64,000 nt of DNA from Paractinoplanes polyasparticus (GCF_019710575.1 NZ_JAHWFK010000057.1:1-64000), one strand, 5' to 3'; numbered from the stretch's first letter, positions 34,881-43,132 are shown. Program-made: numbers and translations. Notes: a model not told the origin generated them from the sequence alone.

Positions 34881-35662
34881 CCGGCCGTCTCGACGGCGTA
34901 GCCGTAGCCCAGGGCGGCCAGGTCGAGCGTCTGCGCCACGGTCATCGGAAACGGCGGCAACGCCCGGCCGAGCAGGGCCGGGGGCGGCGGTTTGCCGTAC
35001 CGGCCGATCTGCCACAGGTACCAGACCCGGTCGATCATCGCGTGGTGCGCCCAGAACAGCGGGTCATACGCGGCCACCGAGATCAGCGTCATCGCCCCGC
35101 CCACCCACACGTGCACGTTGGAGTGGATGCCCTCGAGCAGCAGCGACAGGTCGGTGAAGGTCGGCGCGACCAGGGCCCGCCGGATCGTGTCGGCGCGAGG
35201 CAGCTCGTCCGGCGGGTCCGGGTCCCGCAGGGTCCACGGCGGGTCGCCGTCGCTGAGCGCGCCCGCGTTGCGCGGGTCGGCCCGGAACCGGCCCAGGTCG
35301 TCCGGGCTCAACGGGACCGGCCCGGTCGCCAGCGGGTTGCGGTTCGACCAGGCCGCGGTCCGCCGGAATAGGGCCGGCACCCCCTCGGCGTGGGACCGGT
35401 CCGTCGTCCAGTCCCACCAAACCAGGTTGGCCGACGGCTCCAGGTCCCGCAGCGCCCGCTCGAAGTAGTACAGGTACGCCCGGTGCCAGGGCAGGAACAG
35501 CTGGGAGTCGTGCGCGCACCAGCTCGGCAGCGGCAACCCGTGCAGCCCGGCGAAGTACGCGTGCCCGCGTTCGTCGCGGATGCCGTACGCCCGGGCGAAC
35601 GCCGAGCGCAGCGCGGCCGCCTCGGCGCCGCCGAGCGTTCCGGCTTCCTTACGCAGACCCAT
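34877..35662 (-). CDS. tyrosinase-family type 3 copper enzyme
   Basis: The 261-residue protein has all six copper-ligand candidates: CuA H41 (YFAGLHGLP), H51 (SWCAHDS) and H60 (LPWHRAYL); CuB H180 and H184 (GIHSNVHVWVGG) and the HH pair 206-207 (DPLFWAHHAMIDRVW). Tyrosinases oxidise phenols to o-quinones. No signal peptide is present. ATG at 35662 is preceded by GGAGGGACG. It is the first gene of the minus-strand group and shares a short promoter region with the eCIS operon, so the enzyme may be co-expressed with the particle. Confidence 0.9.
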   Translation of the reverse strand: MGLRKEAGTLGGAEAAALRSAFARAYGIRDERGHAYFAGLHGLPLPSWCAHDSQLFLPWHRAYLYYFERALRDLEPSANLVWWDWTTDRSHAEGVPALFRRTAAWSNRNPLATGPVPLSPDDLGRFRADPRNAGALSDGDPPWTLRDPDPPDELPRADTIRRALVAPTFTDLSLLLEGIHSNVHVWVGGAMTLISVAAYDPLFWAHHAMIDRVWYLWQIGRYGKPPPPALLGRALPPFPMTVAQTLDLAALGYGYAVETAG

Positions 35663-35720
35663 GAGCGTCCCTCCGCGGATCGGACGGACAGCAGCGTGCC
35701 CGGCCGCGCGTCGCATCGGC

Positions 35721-35788
35721 GTCACCTTCGTGGCCGTCTCACGGCCGTGTGACGAGGGCGTGACGGGCCGCGCGGACAGTCGTCAGCC
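35721..35788. promoter_or_regulatory. divergent control region with 11-bp-phased repeats before the eCIS operon
   Basis: CTCACGG (35738-35744), GTGACGA (35749-35755) and GTGACGG (35760-35766) lie exactly 11 bases apart. GACAGT (35775-35780) follows 8 bases later and could be a -10 element. SARP-type activators bind heptamer direct repeats with 11-base phasing about 8 bases before the -10. A separate inverted repeat GGCCGT-CTC-ACGGCC lies at 35732-35746. The first eCIS gene at 35789 has no purine-rich ribosome-binding site, which fits a leaderless transcript starting close to the ATG. The assignment to the SARP gene at 62104 is inference. Confidence 0.4.
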
Positions 35789-36385
35789 ATGAGCAGTTAC
35801 CGGGTCTTGGCGGTCGCGAGCGAAGGCTTGCGCCGTCTGCTGTGGACGTCGATCGCCGCCGACCCGATCACCCGGCCGCTGGTGGCCACCGAGGACGCGA
35901 TCGTGTTCCTGAACCCGGCCGAGACGGCGCAGGACTCGGCGCGCCGGATGTCGTTGTGGCTCTACCACGTGAGCGAGGACGAGCACCTGAAGAACGCCGC
36001 GCCGGTCCGCCGGGCCGACGGCTCGGTGCAGATGACGCCGCTCGCGCTGGACCTCTACTACCTGCTCACCCCGTTCGCGGCCTCCGGCGAGGCGAACCAC
36101 CTGTTGCTCGGCAAGGCGATGCAGACGTTTCACGACACCGGGACCGCGCGGATCACCGACGGCAACCCGGACGGCGTCAACGAGCAGCTGCGGATCACCC
36201 TGTTCCGGCGGTCGCTGGACGAGATCTCCCAGGTGTGGCAGGCGCTGCGGGAGCCGTACCGGCTGAGCGTCTGTTATCAGGTGAAGGTCACCCGGCTCGA
36301 CTCGGCCCGCACCGAGACGGCCGTGCCGGTGGTCGAGGTGGGCGGGGCCTGGACGCCCGATCCGGGCCTGGTGGCGGCGCGATGA
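35789..36385 (+). CDS. eCIS cap / sheath-terminator protein (DUF4255, Afp16-like)
   Basis: The 198-residue protein reads VLAVASEGLRRLLWTSIAAD, ARRMSLWLYHVSEDEHLKNA, LALDLYYLLTPFAASGEANH, LLLGKAMQTFHDTGT and LSVCYQVKVTRLDSARTE. This is the full DUF4255 (Pvc16 N-terminal) pattern: the protein caps the distal end of the tube and sheath and stops polymerisation. It is the first gene of the operon. The next start overlaps its stop (ATGA). Confidence 0.9.
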   Translation: MSSYRVLAVASEGLRRLLWTSIAADPITRPLVATEDAIVFLNPAETAQDSARRMSLWLYHVSEDEHLKNAAPVRRADGSVQMTPLALDLYYLLTPFAASGEANHLLLGKAMQTFHDTGTARITDGNPDGVNEQLRITLFRRSLDEISQVWQALREPYRLSVCYQVKVTRLDSARTETAVPVVEVGGAWTPDPGLVAAR

Positions 36386-37125
36386 CGGCGGGACCGGCCG
36401 CCGCCGACCGCCGCGTGCACCGTCCGGCGGCGGTGTTCGACGTCCGCGACGTCTACCGCGAGCGGCAGAACGCCGACGGGGTGGCCGCGGTCCCGGCCGG
36501 TCCGGTCCGGTTCGCCGTACGGGCCGTGGTCGCCCCGTCTGGCCGGATCGAACCGGTGGGCTGGGAGCTGCGCACGGGGCGCACCCGGTCGGGTTTTGCC
36601 ACCTTCGCCGACCAGATCGTCGACGCCGGGCCGCCCCTCGTGATCCGGCGGCTGCCCCGCTCGACCGGCGTGGTCGAGGTCCGGGCCACCTGTCCCGGGT
36701 TCCAGGCGGCCGTGGTGAGCTTCGTGCCCGGCCAGGGGCAGCCCACCCGGGTCGACCTGACGCCGGGCATCGGCTATCCGTTCGAGCGGATCACCGTACG
36801 CCCCGGCCGCTCCGGACCGTCCCTGCTGCGCGGCGCCGTGCTCGATCCCGACGGGCGCGGCCTGGCCGGGCTGACCGTCACCGTCGACAGCGCGCTCTAC
36901 ACATACCGCACCGAAGACGACGGCGCCTGGGTCAACGTGCTGCCCGACCCGCTGCCCGCCCCGCACGTCGCCGTCACCGTCGCCGTCCCGGCCGGCCGCA
37001 CCGGGCAACTGGACCCGGCGTCCGGGCCGGGCTGGCAACCGGCCGGACGCGACTTCACAGTGACCGTCGCCGTCGTCGAGGGCGGCGCCGTCCCCGTTCC
37101 CGAACTCCGGCTGCGGATCGTCTGA
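36382..37125 (+). CDS. eCIS-associated protein with carboxypeptidase-regulatory-like domain
   Basis: The 247-residue protein has a beta-rich N-terminal half (VFDVRDVYRERQNADGVAAV...RFAVRAVV) and a C-terminal domain LLRGAVLDPDGRGLAGLTVT, VDSALYTYRTEDDGAWV that looks like the CarboxypepD_reg/SpaA-type immunoglobulin-like fold. It lies between the cap gene and the sheath, with overlapping start. Its role is unknown; a cap accessory or surface protein at the distal end is possible. No signal peptide or membrane helix is seen. Confidence 0.8.
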   Translation: MTAGPAAADRRVHRPAAVFDVRDVYRERQNADGVAAVPAGPVRFAVRAVVAPSGRIEPVGWELRTGRTRSGFATFADQIVDAGPPLVIRRLPRSTGVVEVRATCPGFQAAVVSFVPGQGQPTRVDLTPGIGYPFERITVRPGRSGPSLLRGAVLDPDGRGLAGLTVTVDSALYTYRTEDDGAWVNVLPDPLPAPHVAVTVAVPAGRTGQLDPASGPGWQPAGRDFTVTVAVVEGGAVPVPELRLRIV

Positions 37126-37138
37126 GGAGGCCGCCGCG

Positions 37139-37180
37139 ATGACCCTGCCCGTACGACCACTTTGGAGCGCTCATGCCTGA
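37139..37180 (+). CDS. 13-codon leader ORF overlapping the sheath start
   Basis: GAGGAGG (37124-37130) sits 8 bases before an ATG that encodes MTLPVRPLWSAHA and stops at 37180, inside the sheath gene, which starts at 37173 in another frame. The sheath's own site TTGGAG lies inside this leader. Such an arrangement would couple sheath translation to ribosomes leaving the leader. Whether the peptide is made is unknown. Confidence 0.35.
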   Translation: MTLPVRPLWSAHA

Positions 37181-38759
37181 ATACCTCGCCCCCGGCGTCT
37201 ACACCGAGGAGATCGCCACCGGCCCGGTGCCGATCGAGGGCGTCAGCACCAGCACCGCGGGCATGGCCGGGCTGACCGACCGCGGCCCGGAGACGGTCCG
37301 GCTGATCACCAGCGCCCGGGAGTTCACCCGCTGGTTCGGCAACCCGGTCGGTCCCGACGTGTCCTACCTCTCGTATGCGGTGCAGGGCTTCTTCGACAAC
37401 GGTGGCCGTCGGCTGTTCGTGACCCGGGTGACCCGTTCGGACGCGGTGCTGTCGAGTCTCGTCCTGCCCGGCGAGGGCGCGGGTCTGGCGCTGATCGCGA
37501 TCGGCCCCGGCAACCTCAACAACCGCCTGTTCGCCCGGGTGATCGAGGCGAGCCGGCGCGACGCGGCCGATCCGACCCGGGCCGACTCGACCCGGTTCCG
37601 GCTCCAGCTCGTCGTCTACGCCGCGGCGCAGCAGACCGTCGACCCGTTCGCCACGCCGGACCCGACCCGGCCCCGGCCGCCGGACCCGGATCTGGTGGAG
37701 GACTTCGACGACCTGTCGGCCGACCCGGCCTCCCCCGACTACGTGCTGACCGCCTTGCAGAACTCGTGCCTGGTCGCCGCGACCGTCGCGCCCGGCCGCC
37801 CGGCTCGAGGGGGCTGGACGGCCTTCGACGGCGGCGCGGACGGCGTCGCGCCGCTGACGCTGGCCGAGTTCCGGGGCGCCGAGACCCCGCCGCGGGGCAT
37901 CGACGGGCTGGGCCAGATCGACGAGATCTCGCTGCTCTGCATGCCGGACGAGGTGAACGGTGCGATCGACGGCGGGGTCCGCGACGGCATCCGCACCGCG
38001 CTGGTGACGCAGTGCGAGGAGCTGCGCGACCGGTTCGCCGTGCTCCAGGTGGACGGCCGGCAGGGCGACGCGAGCCGGATTAGTCCGCCGCTGACCACCT
38101 CGTACGCGGCCATCTACTACCCATGGCTGCGGGTGCTCGACCCGAGCGGCACCGACACCCTGCTCGTCCCGCCGGGCGGGCACATCACCGGCATCTACGC
38201 CGGGACCGACATCGCCCGGGGTGTGCACAAGGCCCCGGCCAACGTCGACATCCGTGGCATCGTGCTACGGGATCTGCCCGGCGACCGCAAGCCGCTCGAG
38301 TTCATCGTCAACAAGCGCCAGCAGGACATCCTGAACCCCCGGGGAATCAACGTGTGCCGCGACTTCCGGGGTGACCGCCGCGGCATCCGGGTCTGGGGCG
38401 CGCGGACGCTGTCGGCCGACGCCCAGTGGAAGTACGTGAACGTCCGGCGGCTGTTCATCTTCGTCGAGGAGTCGGTCGACGAAGGCGTGCAGTGGGTGGT
38501 GTTCGAGCCCAACAACGAGGCCACGTGGGACCGGGTCCGGCGCAGCATCGCCAACTTCCTGACCAGCGTGTGGCGCAGCGGGGCGCTGATGGGCACCCGC
38601 CCCGAGGAGGCGTTCTTCGTGCGCTGCGACCGCACCACCATGAGCCAGCAGGAGATCGACACCGGGCAGCTCGTCTGCTACATCGGCCTGGCCGCGGTCC
38701 GGCCGGCCGAGTTCGTCATCCTGCGCTACAGCCACAAGACCTCCGAGACGGTCGCTTGA
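37173..38759 (+). CDS. eCIS contractile sheath protein 1
   Basis: The 528-residue protein begins EYLAPGVYTEEIATGPVPIE, the hallmark of phage and eCIS sheath proteins, followed by TAGMAGLTDRGPETVRLITS and AVQGFFDNGGRRLFVTRV. The C-terminal domain reads IRVWGARTLSADAQWKYVNV, RRLFIFVEESVDEGVQWVVF, ANFLTSVWRSGALMGTRPEE and ends with AEFVILRYSHKT. It polymerises around the tube and contracts on firing. It is followed 19 bases later by its tube protein. Confidence 0.95.
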   Translation: MPEYLAPGVYTEEIATGPVPIEGVSTSTAGMAGLTDRGPETVRLITSAREFTRWFGNPVGPDVSYLSYAVQGFFDNGGRRLFVTRVTRSDAVLSSLVLPGEGAGLALIAIGPGNLNNRLFARVIEASRRDAADPTRADSTRFRLQLVVYAAAQQTVDPFATPDPTRPRPPDPDLVEDFDDLSADPASPDYVLTALQNSCLVAATVAPGRPARGGWTAFDGGADGVAPLTLAEFRGAETPPRGIDGLGQIDEISLLCMPDEVNGAIDGGVRDGIRTALVTQCEELRDRFAVLQVDGRQGDASRISPPLTTSYAAIYYPWLRVLDPSGTDTLLVPPGGHITGIYAGTDIARGVHKAPANVDIRGIVLRDLPGDRKPLEFIVNKRQQDILNPRGINVCRDFRGDRRGIRVWGARTLSADAQWKYVNVRRLFIFVEESVDEGVQWVVFEPNNEATWDRVRRSIANFLTSVWRSGALMGTRPEEAFFVRCDRTTMSQQEIDTGQLVCYIGLAAVRPAEFVILRYSHKTSETVA

Positions 38760-38778
38760 GCACGCAAAGGAGCGCATC

Positions 38779-39216
38779 ATGCCCGCAACCGGTGACCGCG
38801 ACGACCCGTACTCCGCCTTCAACTTCATCGTCGAGATCGACGGCGTCATCGTCGGCGGTTTCGCCGAGGCCGGCGGCCTGACCGCCGAGCAGGAGATCAT
38901 CGAGTACCGCAACGGCAACGAGGACATCACCGTCCGCAAGCTGCCCGGCAAGGCGAAATACACCAACATCACGCTCAAGCGCGGCTACACCCAGTCCCGC
39001 GAGCTGTGGGAGTGGCGCAAGCTCGTCATCACCGGCCGGACCCAGCGCAAGTCCGGGACCATCCAGCTGCTCGACGAGGCCAGGCAGCCCGCGCTGCAGT
39101 GGACCTTCCGCGAGGGCTGGCCGTCCAAGTGGGAGGGCCCGGCGCTGAACGCGAAGAACAACGACGTCGCCATCGAGTCGCTCGAGATCGCCCACGAGGG
39201 GATCGTGCTCGAATGA
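38779..39216 (+). CDS. eCIS inner tube protein 1
   Basis: The 145-residue protein reads DDPYSAFNFIVEIDGVIVGG, FAEAGGLTAEQEIIEYRNGN, ITLKRGYTQSRELWEWRKLV and PSKWEGPALNAKNNDVAIES, LEIAHEGI. This is the gp19/T4-tube-like fold that stacks into hexameric rings inside the sheath. AAAGGAG lies before the ATG. Its stop overlaps the start of the second sheath gene. Confidence 0.95.
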   Translation: MPATGDRDDPYSAFNFIVEIDGVIVGGFAEAGGLTAEQEIIEYRNGNEDITVRKLPGKAKYTNITLKRGYTQSRELWEWRKLVITGRTQRKSGTIQLLDEARQPALQWTFREGWPSKWEGPALNAKNNDVAIESLEIAHEGIVLE

Positions 39217-40736
39217 CCGCGCCCGGCGGGTCGTCACCACTGCTGCGGGGCCGGGCCACCGGCCGCGCGCCGGTCGGGCCGGTGCTCACCGCGCCCTGGG
39301 TGGCCGTGGAGTGGGCGGGCCCGCTGTTCCGCCCCGCGCTGGGCGCCGGGGGCGACATCGCCGGGTTCGTCGGCGCGGCCGTCCGGGGGCCGGTGGGCCG
39401 CCCGCAACGGCTGGCCGCGGCGGCCGAGTTCGACGCGCTGTTCGGCCCGCCGCCGCCCGGTGGCCGGCTGACGCACGCGGTGCACGGCTTCTTCGGCAAC
39501 GGCGGCCGCACCTGCTGGGTGGTCCGCACCGCGCGGGACTCCCGGTCGGCCACCGCGACCACGACGGACGGCCCGCGGATCAGGTTCACCGCCCGCAGCC
39601 CGGGCCGCTGGGCCGACGGTCTGACGGTCACGCTGCGGCCGACCGGCGGGCCACGCTTCACCCTGTCGCTGGCCGCCGCCGACGGCCGGACCGAGGTGTG
39701 GCGCGACCAGACCGTGGGCACGCTGCCGGAGCGTTTCGGGGCCGAGGCCTCGTCGGCGGTCACCGTGTCGGCGCTGGTGTCGGCCGAGGTGCTCGAGGGG
39801 GCGGACCGGCCGCCGGTGGCGTTCCGGGTCACGCTCGGCGGCGGGGACGACGGCACGGTCACGACGGCCGGTCTGGTCGCCGGGGCCGGGCTGTTCGACG
39901 ACATCGAGGAGATCGGGCTGGTCGCCCTGCCCGACCTGGTCGACCCCGACCCGGACGCGGTCGCCGACGCGCAGGCCGCGCTGACTGCCGCCTGCGAGGC
40001 CCGCGGCGACCGGATCGCTTTGCTGCACCACCCGGACCCGGACGCCGACGTCGACGCCGTCACCGCGTGGCGCGACCGGTTCCACTCCCCCTTCGCCGCG
40101 CTGCACTGGCCGTGGCTGCGGATCCCCGACCCGGCCCGATCGGGCGAGGTGATCGCGGTCCCGCCGTGCGGCCACGTGGCCGGGGTGATCGCCCGCTGCG
40201 ACCTTGCCGTCGGGCCGTGGAAACCGCCGGCCAACGAGATCGTGGCCGGGGTGGTCGGGCTGACCGTGCCGGTCGACGACGACCGCCACGGGCGGGTCAA
40301 CGCGGCGAGCGTCAACGCGATCCGCGCGATGCCCGGCCGCGGCATCCGGGTCATGGGCGACCGCACCACCAGCCGGGAGGCCCGCTGGCGCTACCTGCAC
40401 GCGCGCCGGCTGGTCAGCGCGGTCGAGCGCGCGCTGGCGGCCGAGGCCGCGTGGCTGGTGTTCGAGCCGGACGCGGAGGCGCTGCGCACCGACCTGGACC
40501 GGCTGATCCGGCAGTACCTGGACGATCTGTGGCGCGCCGGCGGCCTGGCCGGCGCGACCGCCGCCGAGGCGTACGAGGTGACCATCGACCCGGCCGGCGC
40601 GGACGAGGGCCGGCTGGTCGCCACGATCGGGCTGCGGCCCCCGGCGCCGGCCGAGTTCGTGGTGATCCGGATCGACCTGGCCGGGGCGGACACGCGGACC
40701 GGCGGGGACGGAGGCGACCGTGGCCGAGACCGGTAG
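39213..40736 (+). CDS. eCIS contractile sheath protein 2 (divergent copy)
   Basis: The 507-residue protein shares the sheath layout: an N-terminal region (APWVAVEWAGPLFRPALGAG, FVGAAVRGPVG), THAVHGFFGNGGRTCWVVR matching GFFDNGGRRLFVTR of copy 1, and a C-terminal domain GRGIRVMGDRTTSREARWRY, LHARRLVSAVERALAAEAAW, LVFEPDAEALRTDLDRLIRQ, AEFVVIRIDLAG. The usual N-terminal PGVY-E-E motif is altered, so its end interactions may differ. Two sheath types suggest a baseplate-proximal or distal specialised ring, as with multiple sheaths in Afp/PVC. Confidence 0.9.
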   Translation: MTAPGGSSPLLRGRATGRAPVGPVLTAPWVAVEWAGPLFRPALGAGGDIAGFVGAAVRGPVGRPQRLAAAAEFDALFGPPPPGGRLTHAVHGFFGNGGRTCWVVRTARDSRSATATTTDGPRIRFTARSPGRWADGLTVTLRPTGGPRFTLSLAAADGRTEVWRDQTVGTLPERFGAEASSAVTVSALVSAEVLEGADRPPVAFRVTLGGGDDGTVTTAGLVAGAGLFDDIEEIGLVALPDLVDPDPDAVADAQAALTAACEARGDRIALLHHPDPDADVDAVTAWRDRFHSPFAALHWPWLRIPDPARSGEVIAVPPCGHVAGVIARCDLAVGPWKPPANEIVAGVVGLTVPVDDDRHGRVNAASVNAIRAMPGRGIRVMGDRTTSREARWRYLHARRLVSAVERALAAEAAWLVFEPDAEALRTDLDRLIRQYLDDLWRAGGLAGATAAEAYEVTIDPAGADEGRLVATIGLRPPAPAEFVVIRIDLAGADTRTGGDGGDRGRDR

Positions 40737-41160
40737 CCGGGCCGACCCGTTCGTCGCGTTCCGGTTCGAGGTGCGCATCGACGACCTGCCGGTGGGCGGG
40801 TTCTCCGACTGCGGCGGGCTGACGGCCGAGACCGAGTTCCTCGACTTCGCCGAGGGCGGCCTCAACGAGTTCGTGCACAAGCTCCCGGGCCGCAGCCGAC
40901 AGCAGAATCTGGTCCTCAAGCGTGGCATCGTCGACCGGTCGCTCTGGGACTGGCACGCCGACCTGGTGCACGGCCTGGTCCGGTTCCGCAGCGGCACCGT
41001 GCTCGTGCACGACGCCTCCGGCGCCCGGGCCGACTTGCGGTTCGAGTTCCGGCGGGCCCTGCCGGTGAAGTGGACCGGTCCCGAGCTGTCGGCCGCCGGC
41101 AACGCGGTCGCCGTGGAGACCCTGGAACTGGCCCACCACGGCCTGGATCGGCGGGACTGA
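40720..41160 (+). CDS. eCIS inner tube protein 2
   Basis: The 146-residue protein is a paralogue of tube protein 1: DPFVAFRFEVRIDDLPVGGF, SDCGGLTAETEFLDFAEGGL, LVLKRGIVDRSLWDWHADLV and PVKWTGPELSAAGNAVAVET, LELAHHGL. GTG at 40720 lies 17 bases inside the second sheath gene. In related systems the second tube protein forms the ring that joins the tube to the hub and baseplate, which would fit its place before the hub genes. Confidence 0.92.
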   Translation: MAETGSRADPFVAFRFEVRIDDLPVGGFSDCGGLTAETEFLDFAEGGLNEFVHKLPGRSRQQNLVLKRGIVDRSLWDWHADLVHGLVRFRSGTVLVHDASGARADLRFEFRRALPVKWTGPELSAAGNAVAVETLELAHHGLDRRD

Positions 41161-41163
41161 GCC

Positions 41164-41364
41164 ATGCCCCTGCACATCGGTTCGATCAACGCCGACGTCA
41201 CCGTGTACGACGGCGACCTGCCGCTGAGCGAACGTCAGCTGCGCCAGCTGGCCGAGGCCGTGCTGCGGGTGCTGGCCGCCCGCGAGCGCGACCAGAGGCG
41301 CAGCCGCGCGGCCACCACCATTCGGCCCGGCGCTTTGTGCTCCACCGACTGTGGGGGTGAGTGA
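41164..41364 (+). CDS. small eCIS-associated protein, 66 residues
   Basis: The protein begins MPLHIGSINADVTVYDGDLP and continues with LSERQLRQLAEAVLRVLAAR, a short strand region, a helix with Arg-rich end, and a tail ending in ALCSTDCGGE. Small genes of this type, with a similar IGxIxxEVxV opening, commonly sit between tube and LysM genes in eCIS loci. The function is unknown. It is 3 bases from the tube 2 stop. Confidence 0.75.
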   Translation: MPLHIGSINADVTVYDGDLPLSERQLRQLAEAVLRVLAARERDQRRSRAATTIRPGALCSTDCGGE

Positions 41365-41365
41365 C

Positions 41366-42049
41366 GTGGCGCTGACGCACGCGCTGGTCGAGATCCTCGA
41401 CGCCGAGGCCGTCGATCCCGCCCGCGGCCTGCTCCGGGTCATCCCGGTCGAGTTCAACCCGGCCGAATACACGCTGACCAAGGGCGCCCAGATCGCCGAG
41501 ATCGCCATTCCCGGCCTGGACGCCCCGGTGCTCCAGTTCATCCGCGGCCAGTCCGAGACGCTCAAGCTGGAGCTTTTCTTCGACACCACCGCGGCCGGGC
41601 TCGGGGCCACCGCGGCCGACGTCCGCACGCTGACCAACAGCTTTTACCAGCTCGTGAAGATCCAGCCCAAGACGCACGCCCCGCCGCGGATCCGGCTCAC
41701 CTGGGGCGCCGGACTGTCGTTCAAGGCGATCGTCGAGTCCGTCGACCAGAAGTTCACGCTGTTCTCCCCGGCCGGCCTGCCCCTGCGGGCCACCTTGACC
41801 GTCGCGCTGCGCGAATACAAGACGCTGGAGGAGCAGCTCGCCGAGCTGAACCTGCAGTCGCCGGATCACACCAAGACGCGCGCGGTGGCCGAGGGCGAGA
41901 CGTTCGCGCTGATCGCCGCGGCCGAGTACGGCGACCCGCGGCTCTGGCGCCGGATCGCCGACGCCAACCCGGCCGTCGAGGACCCGATGGCCCCGCCGGT
42001 GGGCTTCCCGCTGGTGGTGCCGAGCGTGCCGGCGGGCGGTGCGGGATGA
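41366..42049 (+). CDS. eCIS hub adaptor with LysM domain (Afp7-like)
   Basis: The 227-residue protein reads ALTHALVEILDAEAVDPARG, VIPVEFNPAEYTLTKGAQIA and FIRGQSETLKLELFFDTTAA, the gp53/Afp7-like adaptor fold, and ends in a LysM-type module AVAEGETFALIAAAEYGDPR, LWRRIADANP and GFPLVVPSVP. It joins tube to hub. I chose GTG at 41366, one base after the previous stop, with GGGGGTGAG upstream; GTG codons at 41351 and 41357 are alternatives. Confidence 0.88.
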   Translation: MALTHALVEILDAEAVDPARGLLRVIPVEFNPAEYTLTKGAQIAEIAIPGLDAPVLQFIRGQSETLKLELFFDTTAAGLGATAADVRTLTNSFYQLVKIQPKTHAPPRIRLTWGAGLSFKAIVESVDQKFTLFSPAGLPLRATLTVALREYKTLEEQLAELNLQSPDHTKTRAVAEGETFALIAAAEYGDPRLWRRIADANPAVEDPMAPPVGFPLVVPSVPAGGAG

Positions 42050-43131
42050 CCGCCCCGATCGTCACGTCGATCGCCACCAAGGGCGACTTCTACGTGCCCG
42101 CGTTCGAGTTGCGGATGCGGGGCCGGCCCGCCGCCCCGGACGTGATCCGCGACGTGATCTCGGTTTCGTACAAGGACAGCCTGACCGATGTCGACAACTT
42201 CGACGTGGTCATCAACAACTGGGACGCGGCGAACCGGTCGTTCAAGTACGCCGACGACACCCGGTTCGACCCGGGCACCGAGATCGAGCTGTGGATGGGC
42301 TATCGCGGCGGCCACGGGCTGGAAAAGATGATCACCGGTGAGATCACCTCGCTACGGCCGTCGTTCCCGTCCGCCGGTCAGCCGACGCTGACCGTCAGCG
42401 GGCTCAACCTGCTGCACCGGCTGCGCAAGGAAGAGCGGTCGGAGACGTACCTCGACCGGACGGACTCGGAGATCGCCGAGGCGGTCGGGCGGCGGCTCGG
42501 GATCGAGGTCGACACCAAGCCGCAGCGGGAGCCGCGGCACGCCTATCTGTTGCAGAACAACGCGTACGACATTGTGTTCCTGTTGCAACGGGCGCGGGCC
42601 AACGGGTACGACCTGTTCGTCACCCAGAACGACCATCTGTTCTTCGGCCCGTCGACCGAGGTTCCCCGGCCCACGTACGAGCTGGTCTACGGCGGCTCCC
42701 TGATCGAGTTCCAGCCCGAGCTGACCACCGCCCACCAGGTCGGCGAGGTGGTCGTCCGCGGGTGGGACCCGATCCGCAAGCAGAAGATCGAATACAAGGC
42801 GAAACCGGGGGAGCTGGCCACCGACGTCCTGGGCGCGCGCAAGTCGTACGAGCAGCGCAAGGAGATCGTCGCCGACCGCGTCGTGGAGAGCCCGGCCGAG
42901 GCCAAGCGGCTCGCCGTCGAGATCCTCCAGCGCATCGCCAAGGGCCTGGTCACCGCGACCGGCTCGACCGTCGGCCTGCCCAGGCTGCGGGCCGGCGGCG
43001 TCATCGAGGTCGGCGGGCTGGGCCGGCGGTTCACCGGCCGGTATTTCGTCACCGACACCACGCACGCGATCGGCGACGGCGGCTACACCACCCAGTTCGG
43101 CTGCCGGCGCGAAGAGGTCAAGGGGAACTGA
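42046..43131 (+). CDS. eCIS hub protein (phage late-control gpD / VgrG N-terminal-like)
   Basis: The 361-residue protein reads APAFELRMRGRP-like VPAFELRMRGRPAAPDVIRD, VISVSYKDSLTDVDNFDVVI and IELWMGYRGGHGLEKMITGE, then LDRTDSEIAEAVGRRLGIEV, YDIVFLLQRARANGYDLFVT and EVVVRGWDPIRKQKIEYKA. This is the gpD/gp27-like hub that forms a trimer under the tube. It is separate from the spike, which is the next gene. Its start overlaps the LysM gene stop. Confidence 0.93.
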   Translation: MTAPIVTSIATKGDFYVPAFELRMRGRPAAPDVIRDVISVSYKDSLTDVDNFDVVINNWDAANRSFKYADDTRFDPGTEIELWMGYRGGHGLEKMITGEITSLRPSFPSAGQPTLTVSGLNLLHRLRKEERSETYLDRTDSEIAEAVGRRLGIEVDTKPQREPRHAYLLQNNAYDIVFLLQRARANGYDLFVTQNDHLFFGPSTEVPRPTYELVYGGSLIEFQPELTTAHQVGEVVVRGWDPIRKQKIEYKAKPGELATDVLGARKSYEQRKEIVADRVVESPAEAKRLAVEILQRIAKGLVTATGSTVGLPRLRAGGVIEVGGLGRRFTGRYFVTDTTHAIGDGGYTTQFGCRREEVKGN

Positions 43132-43132
43132 C

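Noticed and set aside
39234..41201. 655-codon minus-strand frame opposite sheath 2 and tube 2.
   Set aside because: It is a codon-bias shadow of the sheath and tube genes and shows no protein features.
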